Assembly (NCBI GenBank): GCA_015143295.1
Contig: JABCRI010001165.1
Location: 1 to 64,000 of the forward strand
Reading direction: 5' to 3'
DNA: 64,000 nucleotides
From: Tetracentron sinense
Taxonomy: Eukaryota > Streptophyta > Magnoliopsida > Trochodendrales > Trochodendraceae
The notes beneath the pieces are model-generated. The model had not been told where the DNA came from. It ran no database searches and saw only the letters and a program-made list of their open reading frames with translations. This document shows, in pieces, positions 1-10,597 of this stretch. Within the stretch, counting starts at the first letter, position 1. Each line of letters opens with the position of its first letter. The position numbers and the translations under genes are program-made.

Positions 1-1802
1 GATATAAACAATGTATTTTCAGAAAAAGTAAGCTTGATCTAGCTAGTTTTGTTTAATCAAATGTTCTGTTCTGGCCTGATAGAAACGTGTTAACCATGGG
101 GTGAATGTCGTCCCGGGTGACACCATTAGCATTTTGCCAATCTAAAAAACAAAAGTTTATTTGACTTACCGACAGTATTCTACAAAATTAAGATAAATTC
201 CATATAAACATTTATAACATTATTTTGGAAGCGTCTTTTTAAAAATATTAGAAATTTTGTCTTTGTTTCAAAAATTGAAGAAATTTTATTTTCTGAAAGC
301 TTTATTTGCAAAAATACTTACCTCTATCTCATTATGTACTTTCTAAGCAATTTTAGCATGAATTTTTATGTTAGCTGTGTCAATTTGTTTAAAAAAAAAA
401 TGCAAATACCCTCAACTATTGTTTATTTATATGTATTAATATCAGCCTTCTAAACACTTTAAAAATAAGAGCTTATTTTTAGTTTTTTTGACGAAATATA
501 TTTAAGATAAATGCTACCCCAATCGCAAACTTTCCAAACCTTTTACGATTTTTTGACATATGTTCTAAACTATTTGTTTTCTGATACCTTTGCATCTAAT
601 TGTCTTCATAACTTTCCTCTTTTTAAAAAGAGAGTTTTTACCGCTTGAAGAGGTTTCATGAAAAATTTTTCAAATTTTGCTACCGGTGATAGTGCTCTCT
701 ATATTTAATTGTGGTAAAAATCCTTTAAAAATTAGATTTATCAAATCATTTTTTATTAATTAGCTCTCTTTAGAATTAGAAAGATTGCCAAACGTCCTAG
801 ATTGTTAAGAGGAGGCATACGCTACCAATTGACTGGGTTAGTTAGGCTCACTATATGACATGTCTATTAGGATCGAGCCTGATCCTATCTTTCTTGGGCC
901 TTATCAAGCTCAGGCCAACCCATCTTTACTCATTATATATGTTATTTTAGGTTGTGTTAGCCTTCCTCTCATCCCAAAAAAATAACACTTGTCCTTTACT
1001 TTCAACCAAAAATACAATACTTGTCCTAGCTTTAATTATTCGTATTTATTTTTTGCCAGAGAGTAGGGCATGCCCGAGTGTAGGGCTAGCACACCTCATT
1101 ATTGACACTAACTCATGTGCTATAAGAATGTGTTAACACTGCTAAAATAATGTTAGCAGTGTGTTATAACAATGATATTTATTATTAATAGATGTTATAG
1201 TTATAACCTTGTGCTATATTATGTAATGTGTGTTAACAATGTAATACATATTAAGGAGCCAAACCCTAGCCTGGTCTACATTAATATGGGCCTAAGAAAA
1301 TTTAACCCGACCCTAGCGACCTAAAATAGAGGTAATTGACAAGCTTTTTCTAGGGCGGGCGAAGCCAGGCCAGGCTGAGCAATTCCTAATTCAAAAATGC
1401 TAGCACCAAACACATTTTTGGACGTTGCCTCGCCAAAAATATTTTAACTTTTCAGAAGTAATAAAATTCAACTGACTCAATTCTCGGGCGATTCCACCAA
1501 AAACTCAAAGTTCCTTTTTAATCGATGACAATTGCTGCACTAGTGCTTTGGCTGAGGATGAAATTGTTTATTTGGCAAGACAAAAGCTTGATTTATGTAT
1601 AGGGATGCGCCACGTATAATGTTGACGCAACTGGGGCTATCCCTCCCCTACCTAATTTAAAAAAAGGGAGCAAGGGAACAATTGGGTATGCAAAAGTCAG
1701 ATATCCTTTCCATTTCCAATAAAATCAAAGGGATGAGATAAGATATATCCACAGAAGACTCCTTTAGGGCAGTCGTGTTTCAACCCCCTCCTCCTCCTCC
1801 TC

Positions 1803-1833
<31 letters not shown>

Positions 1834-2114
1834 TACGATTTTTATTTCTTTATTTCTGTTCTGATGATCAGTTTCAGACAAAAGTCACTAACCCCACCTC
1901 AAATTCCAGGTTGATTCAGAGATCCTTATCTTCCCCTACAAAAGGGACTATATTTTTATATCAAGTACAAGTTGGGAACATATAATAGGGTTTAATCAGA
2001 CAAACCCCATTGACCGACAAACATGCCACAATGTATTGTGATGCATTGTTATAATAATTGGTATTCTAAATAATGCTAATTATAAGACCAGAAAATATAT
2101 GCAATTATAAGATC
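1..2114. other. AT-rich intergenic DNA with old repeat debris
   Basis: I see no gene here. The stretch is AT-rich with only short random open frames. Positions about 830-960 and 1250-1390 carry GC-richer words (gggcct, gagcc, ggcctaag) that recur at 14.05-14.2 kb and 17.05-17.19 kb. They probably belong to one old hAT-like repeat family. Nothing else is supportable. Confidence 0.5.
1786..1829. repeat. CTC/CT microsatellite
   Basis: A run of cctcct units passes directly into a pure CT run. It is a simple pyrimidine microsatellite with no sign of coding use. Confidence 0.85.
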
Positions 2115-2126
2115 TCTTTCAATTCT

Positions 2127-2425
2127 TAGGTGGCGTTTGGTAACATTAAATTAAATAGGTAGAGCTTATTTAAAAATTGAATTTATTTAGACTTTTAGAT
2201 TGTTAAGTTAAATGTTAATAGGATGTCTAGATTGTTTTGAAATAGAGGTTTTACCTCTAAAGTAATAAGGAGACATGAGCTAATTTTTTCTTTGGAGGTA
2301 AAATCTTTTATTTTAAAAAGATCCAAACATCCAATTAAACTTTAACTTAACAATCTAAAGTTTAAATAAGCTCAAATTTCAAATAAGCCTAACCTATTTA
2401 GTTTAGTGTTACCAAGCGCTACCTA
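2127..2425. mobile_element. hAT-like MITE with GTTTGGTAACA ends
   Basis: The left end taggtggcgtttggtaacat is matched in reverse complement by the right end, which reads taggtagcgcttggtaacac on the other strand. The 299-bp body has no coding capacity and holds internal inverted segments (gtttacct and aggtaaa type words around 2245-2310). The 6-bp word aattct flanks both ends (2121-2126 and 2426-2431); 7 of 8 bases match if the flank is shifted by two. This fits a non-autonomous hAT-type element. The superfamily is inferred from the terminal sequence and the near 8-bp duplication. Confidence 0.65.
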
Positions 2426-2619
2426 AATTCTAAAATTTTATATAATTTAATAAGATGTCGATGGTTGAGGGTTTTAAAATAACCAATGACAACTTAAAAA
2501 TGGTTACTTTTGACTTGCGTAGTTATTGGTGCAAACCAACACAAGGTCGAGATTTAGTGTTAATTAGTCCATTTGAGTTGTCATAAACGGGGAATCTGCC
2601 ACGTACTTGGTGGATGTTT

Positions 2620-3355
2620 TGTTGGGCGCGGAAGTGGGGATTGATGCTATCAATGGGTATTCTCGAGAAAATATAACAAATATATAATACACAAGATATA
2701 TAGTGGTTCACCCAATCTAGGGCTACGTACACTCTCCAAAACCGGTCCAGATATATTTCCACTAATTAAAGAGAAGATTATAAGAGAGAAGATAAACAAG
2801 AATACACACACTCAAGGACTTTGCCACAACCCTTGAAAGGTTTTTACACAACCCACAATTCTTTGTTCACTCTCTTAACCCAAATCTGACCTAAACCCGA
2901 ATCTTTTTAGGATAAAGGAAACACAAAACCTGAATCCTTCAAAACCGAACCAATACTCTCTACTATGAGAGCACACCGAGATAAAGCCGTGAGAACACTC
3001 TCCTCTCTTGAGAGCTAGCAAGGGCTTTCCATGGGAGATCCCCCGTTCTCCATGGAAGCCCAACCCACACCTCACATCTTGCTTTCTCTCCCTCTTAAAG
3101 TTCTTTCTTCTCTTGGTTTTCTCTATAAGCCCCCATCCTAGGCTTATTTATAGCCACAAAACAATCCCACACTAATTAGGATTTTCCCAAAACTTATCTC
3201 CATAACAGAGGCAACTTCCTATTTCAAAATAGAAGTCTCCAAAACGCAACTCAAAATCTAGCCGTCTAAAACGCATCGACCACCGATCGATCGGCTATGC
3301 TTGGCCGATCGATCGCCCATTATGGGTTTGCCCTATTCGAGCCAAATACCCCACA
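2620..3355 (-). mobile_element. Solo LTR (736 bp), target duplication TGTTT
   Basis: The segment begins tgttgggcgcgg and ends accccaca, so it has the TG...CA termini of an LTR. The 5-bp word tgttt directly flanks both sides (2615-2619 and 3356-3360). On the minus strand a TATA box (ctataaataagcc, rc of 3142-3155) lies downstream of a GATCGATCG motif pair (about 3279-3314), which sets the orientation. There is no internal retroelement sequence, so this is a solo LTR left by LTR-LTR recombination. Whether the family is Ty1/copia or Ty3/gypsy cannot be told from the LTR alone. Confidence 0.8.
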
Positions 3356-3360
3356 TGTTT

Positions 3361-4022
3361 CTCAGTAATTTGAAAGTATTAGCATTTGAGAATTTTTAAT
3401 TCAATATATTAACATAGTTTAATGTTTAATTTCAACAGTTAAGTTCATTTGGAGATATATTTCTTTGCATGTCTTAAGTCTTAACGCTTAATTTATGGTT
3501 TTAATAGGCATGGTCCATTAAACTTTCAAATTCATACTTGATGAAATAATTGATGAATTTTTGTGCTAAACCCTTTTTATTTATCATGTGTGTTAAAAAA
3601 AATACTTAAAATTTAATGTAGGGTAGAAACACCCTCAACCTGAACCAACCTGTTTGTATATATGGTTGGACTAATTTTTTGCTAATCAGACTGATTTTCT
3701 TGGCATTTGTCTCTTGTAAAACCCACGATCTAACATCCAAACATAGAAATCTCAAACAAGTTGTCCAGGGTTCATTTTTTAAAGGGACTGTTAACTACAA
3801 CTTATAGTGAGTGACATTAATCAAAACCATTCCCCCCCCCCCCACACACACACATATATATATACACACAAACATACACATCAATTGCCTACCATAAAAA
3901 GTTAATACAAGGCGTCACCACTCGTAGAAATTTTCTTAATTTCCATGAAATTTGACATTTCAACACGGGGTTTACTTAAATTTCAACAAAATTCAAGTAT
4001 TTATGTTTTTTTTTTGTCTTCT
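3361..4022. other. Intergenic stretch with a mixed microsatellite
   Basis: No gene is visible. Positions about 3832-3875 hold a C run followed by CA and TA repeats. The rest is AT-rich sequence without recognisable repeats. Confidence 0.5.
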
Positions 4023-4034
4023 ACACTAAGAAGG

Positions 4035-4254
4035 GGGATCGGATTTGGTCTTGCGAGAGCAAGACCAAAACCGTCTTGCTTTCGGTGGGCTTTCGACATT
4101 TGGAGATAAAAAAAGGAGAAGAAATCAAATAGAGAGAAGTCAGAAAAACAAGGGAGAAAATGAAATGATTTCTCCCATTTTTATCGCCACATGTCGGTTG
4201 TTGAATTTAGGCAAGTTGGTTTTGGTCTTGCAAGAGCAAGACCAAATCCATCCC
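4035..4254. mobile_element. Small inverted-repeat element with a hairpin in each end
   Basis: The 220-bp body is flanked by an exact 12-bp direct repeat acactaagaagg (4023-4034 and 4255-4266). Each terminus carries the same 26-bp sequence that is itself a hairpin: tttggtcttgc, a 4-base loop, gcaagaccaaa (4044-4069 and 4221-4246). The interior words gaaatgatttctccca and cgccacatgtcgg recur in the Mutator-like MITE at 4923-5198. It is most likely a relative of those elements. The 12-bp flank is longer than the usual 9-bp Mutator duplication, so the class is uncertain. Confidence 0.6.
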
Positions 4255-4922
4255 ACACTAAGAAGGGGACCTCATATGAGAATTACAGGCCTTGACATGG
4301 ACCATTCAAGATACGGCCGGTAACTTAGACTCATTAGTTAGCTGGGGCTCTATCTAGAGCACGTTTTTTCTGACTTTAGAGACTACCACTATCCTGCATT
4401 ATTCTTCCCCTGAGTCTTGTATTTTAGTTAGAGAGAGGACGAGAGATGCAAAAATACAAAACCCCAACTTTCCTATGGCTTGCTGTACCACTCGATTATT
4501 GGCTAAGTACTTGAAAATATATTAGGAGAAGTCACGTCTCATCTCAAATGGTGTTAGAAATTATTTCCACAGCAGGAGGCGTGCTCTCTCCACTCCTTGT
4601 GGGCCCAACAAGATCCAATCATCAATCTCTATATCTAACTTAGAAACAAGAAGAAGATATTGATGCATTAGATAGGGGACACTTGTCACATGATGGTCTG
4701 GGAAGTGGATTCAAAGGTGGGACCATCTGCCTTATTAGTATTAGAATGGTCCCACTCCCACCACCCATTTATGCTAAAAGGAGAGAGAGAGGCGTCCCTG
4801 AGTTCTACAACGAACTACTGGGGGACCCGTTATATATGGACTCATGGGGAAATGATAAAATGTACTACTATGGCACGACTCACAGTCATGGGCAGAGCCA
4901 GGGGGCAGCTTCCCAAAATTAT

Positions 4923-5198
4923 GGCCTGGATTCTCTCTCACAGATGCCAGGAAAGTGGTCTGGCTACCACACAATGGCATAATAAAGGAAGAAGTCATTT
5001 CAGTTTCTCCCATGATTGACTTCTCCCCCACTTGATATCTCTTCTTATTTTTCTCACCACTTTATCGTCACATGTCGTATAATGTGTGAAAAAATCAAAA
5101 TCATGAGAGACAATGAAATGATTTCTCCGCATCGCACACATTGTGGTAGCCCAAGACCACCAGTCTATTCTGGCATCTGCTAGAGAGAATCTCAGGCC
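4923..5198. mobile_element. Mutator-like foldback MITE (276 bp)
   Basis: The left end ggcctggattctctctcac pairs with the right end, which reads ggcctgagattctctctagc on the other strand. The flanking 9-mers are caaaattat (4914-4922) and cacaattat (5199-5207), 8 of 9 identical, as expected for a Mutator-type target duplication. The interior contains opposed copies of the words gaaatga...tttctcc. There is no transposase, so it would depend on one supplied elsewhere. Confidence 0.7.
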
Positions 5199-5207
5199 CA
5201 CAATTAT

Positions 5208-6570
5208 GATATGTGATTTAATTTTTTAATATGGTATACTCATGGGCAAGGTGGATCCAGGCTGTCTCCTAAATTTCGGAAATTTTTTTTTTTTTATAAT
5301 ATATTTAATTATTTATTTAATAGACATAGCCATGGGTGAGAGTCTGAGAGACATTTGATTTAACTTTTGAAAAAAAAAATTATATTATATATTATATATG
5401 AATTCATTATGAACAAGAAAAAACAATACCTGTAAATGACCACAAACATGGTTCTCAAAAAAAAAAATTCGGGGTCTACGCCTCCAAACCCTCGGACCTA
5501 GAATATATATATTAAAGGAAATATATTTTGTTCTTGCTTAATCATTCTCCTCAAAACCTATCATGTTACTAATATTATCAATCAACCTCCGCCTCTGCTC
5601 ACATTAGTTTGTTTATCATCCATCCCTGGAAAGCGATCTACCTGAAATGTGAAATGTGAGAGAGAAATGGATTAGAAACGAGGAAACAATTCAGGAGGAA
5701 AAGGGGAGTTTCCTAATATGTATGTGGTTTTGATTGTCAATAACATTGTTTTGCAAAAATGACGTTTTGACCAATGTGTTTTGTTGGTGCCGCCAATTGT
5801 CAATTATTCAGATTTAGACAGACAAAAAAAGCCATCTGATGTGAATTTTGGTACATCCAAACAATCCCTTAGGCATAATCCATACTTCCTAAGAGTCAAC
5901 ATTAGCTGCCTACGATTGAAAAGTTGTCATAAATTCAATCCGGATTCATGATAACCTGTTGATTATCCAAATGACTCGGAATTTTGACCCATTTAATGGC
6001 ACTGACCCGTTTTAGGTATTTTATAAATTTTATCTCTTTATTGACCCTAATAAAAAAAATAGGTTTTATTCGTAAGAGAACAACGAGAACCGTTTTTGGG
6101 TGTATTATTGAAGAGGGTTTGTGAAAATTGTAAAATCTTTTTGTTGAATTAGTGATTCATCATCGTTGTCCTTGGACGTAGGCATCTTGCTGAACCACAT
6201 AAATCGTCTCTCTTGTGGCTTGTTTTTGCTTTCGATTCGTTTTATTTGTTTACTGTTTTTAGATCGTTACACATTCGTTACACACTTTCGCACAACACCT
6301 AGCTGCATCCTCCCGGAAAGGTTTAGAAATTAGTAGGTGCCTCATATATGATTTTACTCATTGGAAAACATGTCCAGGGCACTGCAACACCACACTGCGT
6401 ATTGTGGGGTAGCCATTGTTATAGTAAACCCAACCACAAGTATTGTGGGGGTATGGTGCATGAAATGACTCAGGGTCGAGCCCATCTGATTACTAAAAAT
6501 GTATTTCTAAAATGAGCAATAGTGCCCTCGTGGACTGAGGAGGGGACTATTCGTCCTCGCTCTCACTTAG
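5208..6570. other. Intergenic, nothing recognised
   Basis: AT-rich sequence with no frame above background, no LTR ends and no paired inverted termini that I could find. Poly-A and poly-T runs occur at 5280-5300 and 5370-5400. Confidence 0.45.
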
Positions 6571-6579
6571 CCGACTCTT

Positions 6580-6720
6580 TAACTCCCATTAACTCGGATT
6601 AGTTTTCTTTTAACCTTTAGTTAATTTTTTTAAAAACTAAGGGTAGATGAGTCCTAAGGGTGGATGAATCTTAACCTCAGTTAAATAGGGTTAGATGGGG
6701 GACACATGAAAGAAAATGGG
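6580..6720. mobile_element. Relic of the foldback family with CTTAAC...GTTAAG arms
   Basis: Left words ctttaactcccattaac and right words gggtggatgaatcttaac, followed by gggggacaca, match the arms of the better-preserved copies at 26.5, 29.25, 44.2 and 45.4 kb. The arms pair only partly and no clean target duplication was found, so this is a degraded copy. Confidence 0.35.
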
Positions 6721-6900
6721 AGCCCCGAGGAGAAGATTATTTTCCTTTTAAAATAGGAATAAAAGATACATTTGGGCCAACTGTCTCATTCAGGTGTAAG
6801 AAATCTCGCGGGTCAAAGATCTTGAACATCTCTTGCTTGTTGCTAAGAACGAGTCATGATTCGTTGACTGTTGAAAAATTAGAATGAGACTTGTGGACAG

Positions 6901-7004
6901 TGGTGCAAGGAGACCAATCATGTATAGGTGCCCCTCTAGTGCAATGGTACCGTGGTGCAAGGAGACCAATCATGTATAGGTGCCCCTCTAGTGCAATGGT
7001 GCCC
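6901..7004. repeat. 52-bp tandem duplication
   Basis: Two adjacent copies begin tggtgcaaggagaccaatca at 6901 and 6953. They are identical over about the first 48 bases. It is non-coding and probably a recent slippage or unequal-exchange event. Confidence 0.85.
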
Positions 7005-7149
7005 TTTTGACCCCAGGGTTTAATTTAGGTTTGGGTTAAGTTGCCCTCCAAAGGGTGCCCTTACACTTTAAAATGTCCATTTTAGGGGCGGTGAGTGGAC
7101 CTGCTCCAGTCTCCTTAGCATTTCTTTCAATCAAGACACACACACATTT

Positions 7150-7152
7150 ATT

Positions 7153-7210
<58 letters not shown>
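7150..7210. repeat. TA microsatellite
   Basis: A nearly pure (TA)n run with CA interruptions at both edges. It is a simple sequence repeat with no further meaning visible. Confidence 0.9.
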
Positions 7211-7214
<4 letters not shown>

Positions 7215-7359
7215 TAAAAGCATTCTAATGAGCCATGAGTGGTCCCTACGAATGTGACACATGGTAGATTAATCCAAAATCTAACTGTTGAACGTCAAGA
7301 CAAGTCCCCAAGAAATACGTAACAAAAAAATCAGCTCGATGAAATATTTATACACCATC

Positions 7360-9868
7360 TGTAATGACCCGCATTTAATGCACTAGGTTCATAATTGTGT
7401 TAACTAATTTCATAAATAAATGTGCTTAAAATAATGTGGGAATCCCATGAGAAATCAATGCATAAAAATATTGAATCTCAAAACTCATTTAATTCGTTCG
7501 ATTTAGTGAATTTATGGAGATAAATTGCACTAAATAAAAGAAAAACAAAAAGTAGCAAAAAAGTTTTAAAAAAAAAAAAGAAAAAAAAGAAAGAAAGAGG
7601 AAAACGGCACCGGCGATCGATCGCCCAAAACGCCGATCGGCAGCAAGGTTACGTGGTTTCGTGGTTTTTTAAGTCCCTAAGGCTCCCAAGGTATAAATAC
7701 CCCTTTATACTCGTGGGGAGGGTTTTCCAAGGCTTTCTAAAACCTAAAAGAGAGAAATGAGGGAGTTTTTGAGAGATCAAAGAGAGAGATTGTAAGAGTT
7801 CAAAGATTCGGCCAGAAAAAAGGGAAAAGAGGCGGGAAGATCAAGGTAGAAACCATTCGCAAGCGATAGATCGTAGGGAGACGATTAAGTGAGGTAAATA
7901 ACGGATCTAATATTCAATATTTTGAGTATTTAAGTTAAATAATGAATAAAAAAAAGATGAATCTAGGCAAAGATGTAAGAATATGTGGGATGTGAAGAAC
8001 TATAGTTGCTCCTCTATTATTGTTGATGGATCTATTAAAATAGGATGTAAAGAACATGTTTATGATCTCAGTTATTACTTTTGCGATTAAAATAAGATGT
8101 GAAGAACCTAATTTTTATGTATTATTATTAATGGTTAAAATAGGATGTGAAGAACCCATCTATGATGTATTGTTTCTTGATGGTTAAAATAGGATGTGAA
8201 GAACCCATGTATAATATTGTATCATTATTTTAATGGTTAAAAATAAGATGTAGAGAACCGATTTATGATTTTGATTTCATTATTTTGATGGTTAAAAATA
8301 GGATGTGAAATACCTAATTATGATATCTTTTATTTATTTTCGAATCATTAAATGCGAATAATCATGTTTAAATTAATTATGATTCAACAAGGGGATTGAA
8401 AAAATTATTTGAAGTATGTAGAGTTATGAAGAGAATGAGATGATGGATGAGATTGAATGAATGATTTAATTTGTGATATTTTAACATCATGTGAGCTTGA
8501 TTTTATGTTTAAAATCAGGAGAATTATTATTAATTAAAGACATTATAATTAAGACGTTAATTTTAGCTAAAACGAAAAGGAGATTTCGATATGTAAGTTA
8601 GCTCGTAAATTATGAATATGTTAATGACATCGGTGATGTTTGATTGTAGTATTATAAGAAATATGATAAATTGTGTATTTCTGTTATATCTTTAATACAT
8701 GATATACTATTGGGTAAACAAATCTCTAATGAAAGTCGAGCTTACCCAAGCCTGGTTAACATAGTGGTATGGGACGCTATGGTGAGATGTCCTATGGTCT
8801 TCGACGGTTAGTCTTAGGTGCAATTTAAACAAATGGTATATCAATGTGCACTCACGAATGGAAAATATGCAAAAGTATGAATAAAGAATTAAATATATTA
8901 ATAAAATGTAAGTAAGACTCAAAGTAAAGTAAGAAAAGTATATAAGTAAGAAAGAAAGACACACAAAAGCGATAATGTATGTTGTGTTGTGCACCACCGA
9001 ATACCATCAGAAAGGCGAGATGTATGTAAAAGTAAGTAAGCCGTCGTACCGAAAAATGTACTAAGCTGTCCGTACCGGGTAATGTACGAAGGGTGGTATC
9101 TCGGTAAAGTAAAGTATAGTAACCTATTTCCTTATACGGTAAAACGGTATTTTAAATTATTACAATTGCATGTGAATGTGTATTGGTGTGATGATAATAT
9201 ATGAAATACGAAAAGTAAGAAAAAAAAGAAAAGTAAAAAAAGAAAGAAAAGTAAGAAAAAAAGAACAGAAAGAAAGAAAATGAAGAAAAAGAAAGAAAGA
9301 AAGAAAATTAGCATAACGTAAATGTTTAACTTCCACACTTTGATTTTATATGCAAGTTAATGTGTGAAGTGATGAAATGCATGTAAATGTTATTCTTTAT
9401 ATTGTTTATTATGCTCTGTTATATACGCGGAGTAACTTGTTAGTTAGCCGATGACTTTTGTTGTCGGCAGGTCCAGGTCCAAGTTTAGGTTTTGACATTT
9501 GTGCACCCGGCCTTTGGGAAGAAGAAGAATACATCGAAGAACCTGAAGGTGATTATCCCGAGGAAGAAAATGACCTTGATCGATGACCCTATTATTGAAG
9601 TTGTGTTATAGTTATTTAAATTCCGGATGATTTTAACTATTGATAGAGACACATACTAGTAGTCTTTTATGTTTATGGTCCAGATGGGTGACTAGGATTT
9701 ATTACTTTTCAGTTAGATTATGAGATTGAAGTTTTAGTTGATGTTTTATTTTAAGAAAAATTTTTAGGTCCATATTTTTGTGTCTTAATTGTTTCTAACA
9801 TGATGATTATTAAGTAAGTCACGTGCCAAGATCTCACATCCTCCTAAGTGGGGTTTTGGGGCGTGACA
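7360..9868 (+). mobile_element. Solo LTR (2,509 bp), target duplication CCATC
   Basis: It starts tgtaatgacccgc and ends ggggcgtgaca, and is flanked by ccatc on both sides (7355-7359 and 9869-9873). The 3' part (cacatcctcctaagtggggt, about 9836-9855) is typical in style of plant Ty3/gypsy chromovirus LTRs of the Del type. A TATA box (tataaata, 7692-7699) lies about 70 bp after a GATCGATCG motif (7613-7640), giving plus orientation. No internal region remains. Open frames inside it (for example in the purine-rich tract 9205-9310) are not genes. Confidence 0.85.
7987..8330 (+). repeat. Minisatellite inside the solo LTR
   Basis: The core ggatgtgaagaac, or a variant, occurs about seven times at roughly 50-55 bp spacing (near 7987, 8042, 8095, 8143, 8192, 8246 and 8301). 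The copies are separated by AT-rich spacers containing atggttaaaa. It lies just downstream of the putative LTR transcription start, so it would be in the leader of the retroelement RNA. Confidence 0.75.
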
Positions 9869-10146
9869 CCATCTGATTGAAGATGAGAAGATCAATCATT
9901 TATATAACCTAGATAAGGTATAGTGAACCCTAGGGGGTTGATGCTGATAAACTAAGGCCTAATTAGACAGTCTAAACACGTTCGATCAGAATATTTTTTG
10001 ATACGTCTTCTAATGGACCCACCTTAACATCCAGTAGTTGTAACAATTTGATTTAAAAAAAAAGATTATCACATGTCATCTTTCTAAAGGGACCGTTCAT
10101 TTAAAGTTTTAATGAGCATGACTTATTAGTATTATTACCTATCTAT

Positions 10147-10597
10147 TCTATATTAATGCTATATGCCGGTTGGTTCCACTTGGCATATCTCGTTGGCCTC
10201 TATTCTCTATTCTGGTTCATGTCACATGTCTTCTAATTGATTCAATAAGAAGATGTCATGTTATCATTTTAATTATTATTCTTACTTCCTAATTAAGTGA
10301 TGAGTTAAATGCTCACCTCATCCTCTCACATTCTATTTTTAATTGCAATTAATTAAGTTGTAAAATTAAACATTAATTATTCTTTCTTCTAATTCTCCTA
10401 TTTAATTGTAACCAATTAAGTTATAACATTTAAATTATTAAAAATATGAAGCCTAAAGGTTTCTTCTTTATTCCATCCCCATCCTCATCCTCATCCTCAT
10501 TCCTTAATTGCAATTTATTAAATTGCAATACCTACCATTTTCATATTTTCTAACTCTTGCTTTGCATTCTCTCTAATCTCTTATAAATAGTAGACAA
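10147..10597 (+). mobile_element. Extra copy of the Helitron 5' segment
   Basis: This stretch begins tctatattaatgctatatgc and closely matches the first about 450 bp of the Helitron that follows, including the internal words atctcgttggcct, aagaagatgtcatgtt and the catcctcatcctcat run. It ends in ttataaatagtagacaa, exactly where the second copy starts. It has no 3' hairpin of its own. It is either a tandem duplication of the Helitron 5' end or a truncated older Helitron into which the next one inserted. Confidence 0.65.

Larger units (their letters stand above)
7222..10130. mobile_element. Old foldback repeat split by a solo LTR
   Basis: The sequence left of the solo LTR (catt ctaatgagcc ... 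gtggtccct, 7229-7250) is matched in inverted form right of it (agggaccgtt ... aatgagcatgac, about 10087-10122). The two halves read as one element of about 400 bp into which the LTR element inserted. Related words (ccttaacatcca, gctgataaacta, aatccaacggt) recur at 45.98-46.65 kb and 47.45-47.88 kb, so the family has several copies here. No target duplication was resolved. Confidence 0.4.

Noticed and set aside
4683-5031. Overlapping frames of 85-109 codons on both strands
   Set aside because: They overlap a Mutator-like MITE and have no motif or codon signal; three mutually overlapping frames suggest chance.
7150-7210. Long TA run as a possible replication origin or matrix attachment site
   Set aside because: It is an ordinary TA microsatellite; nothing else nearby supports such a role.
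9132-9338. 68-codon Phe/Leu-rich frame that looks like a membrane protein
   Set aside because: It is the complement of an AAAG-rich purine tract inside the solo LTR.
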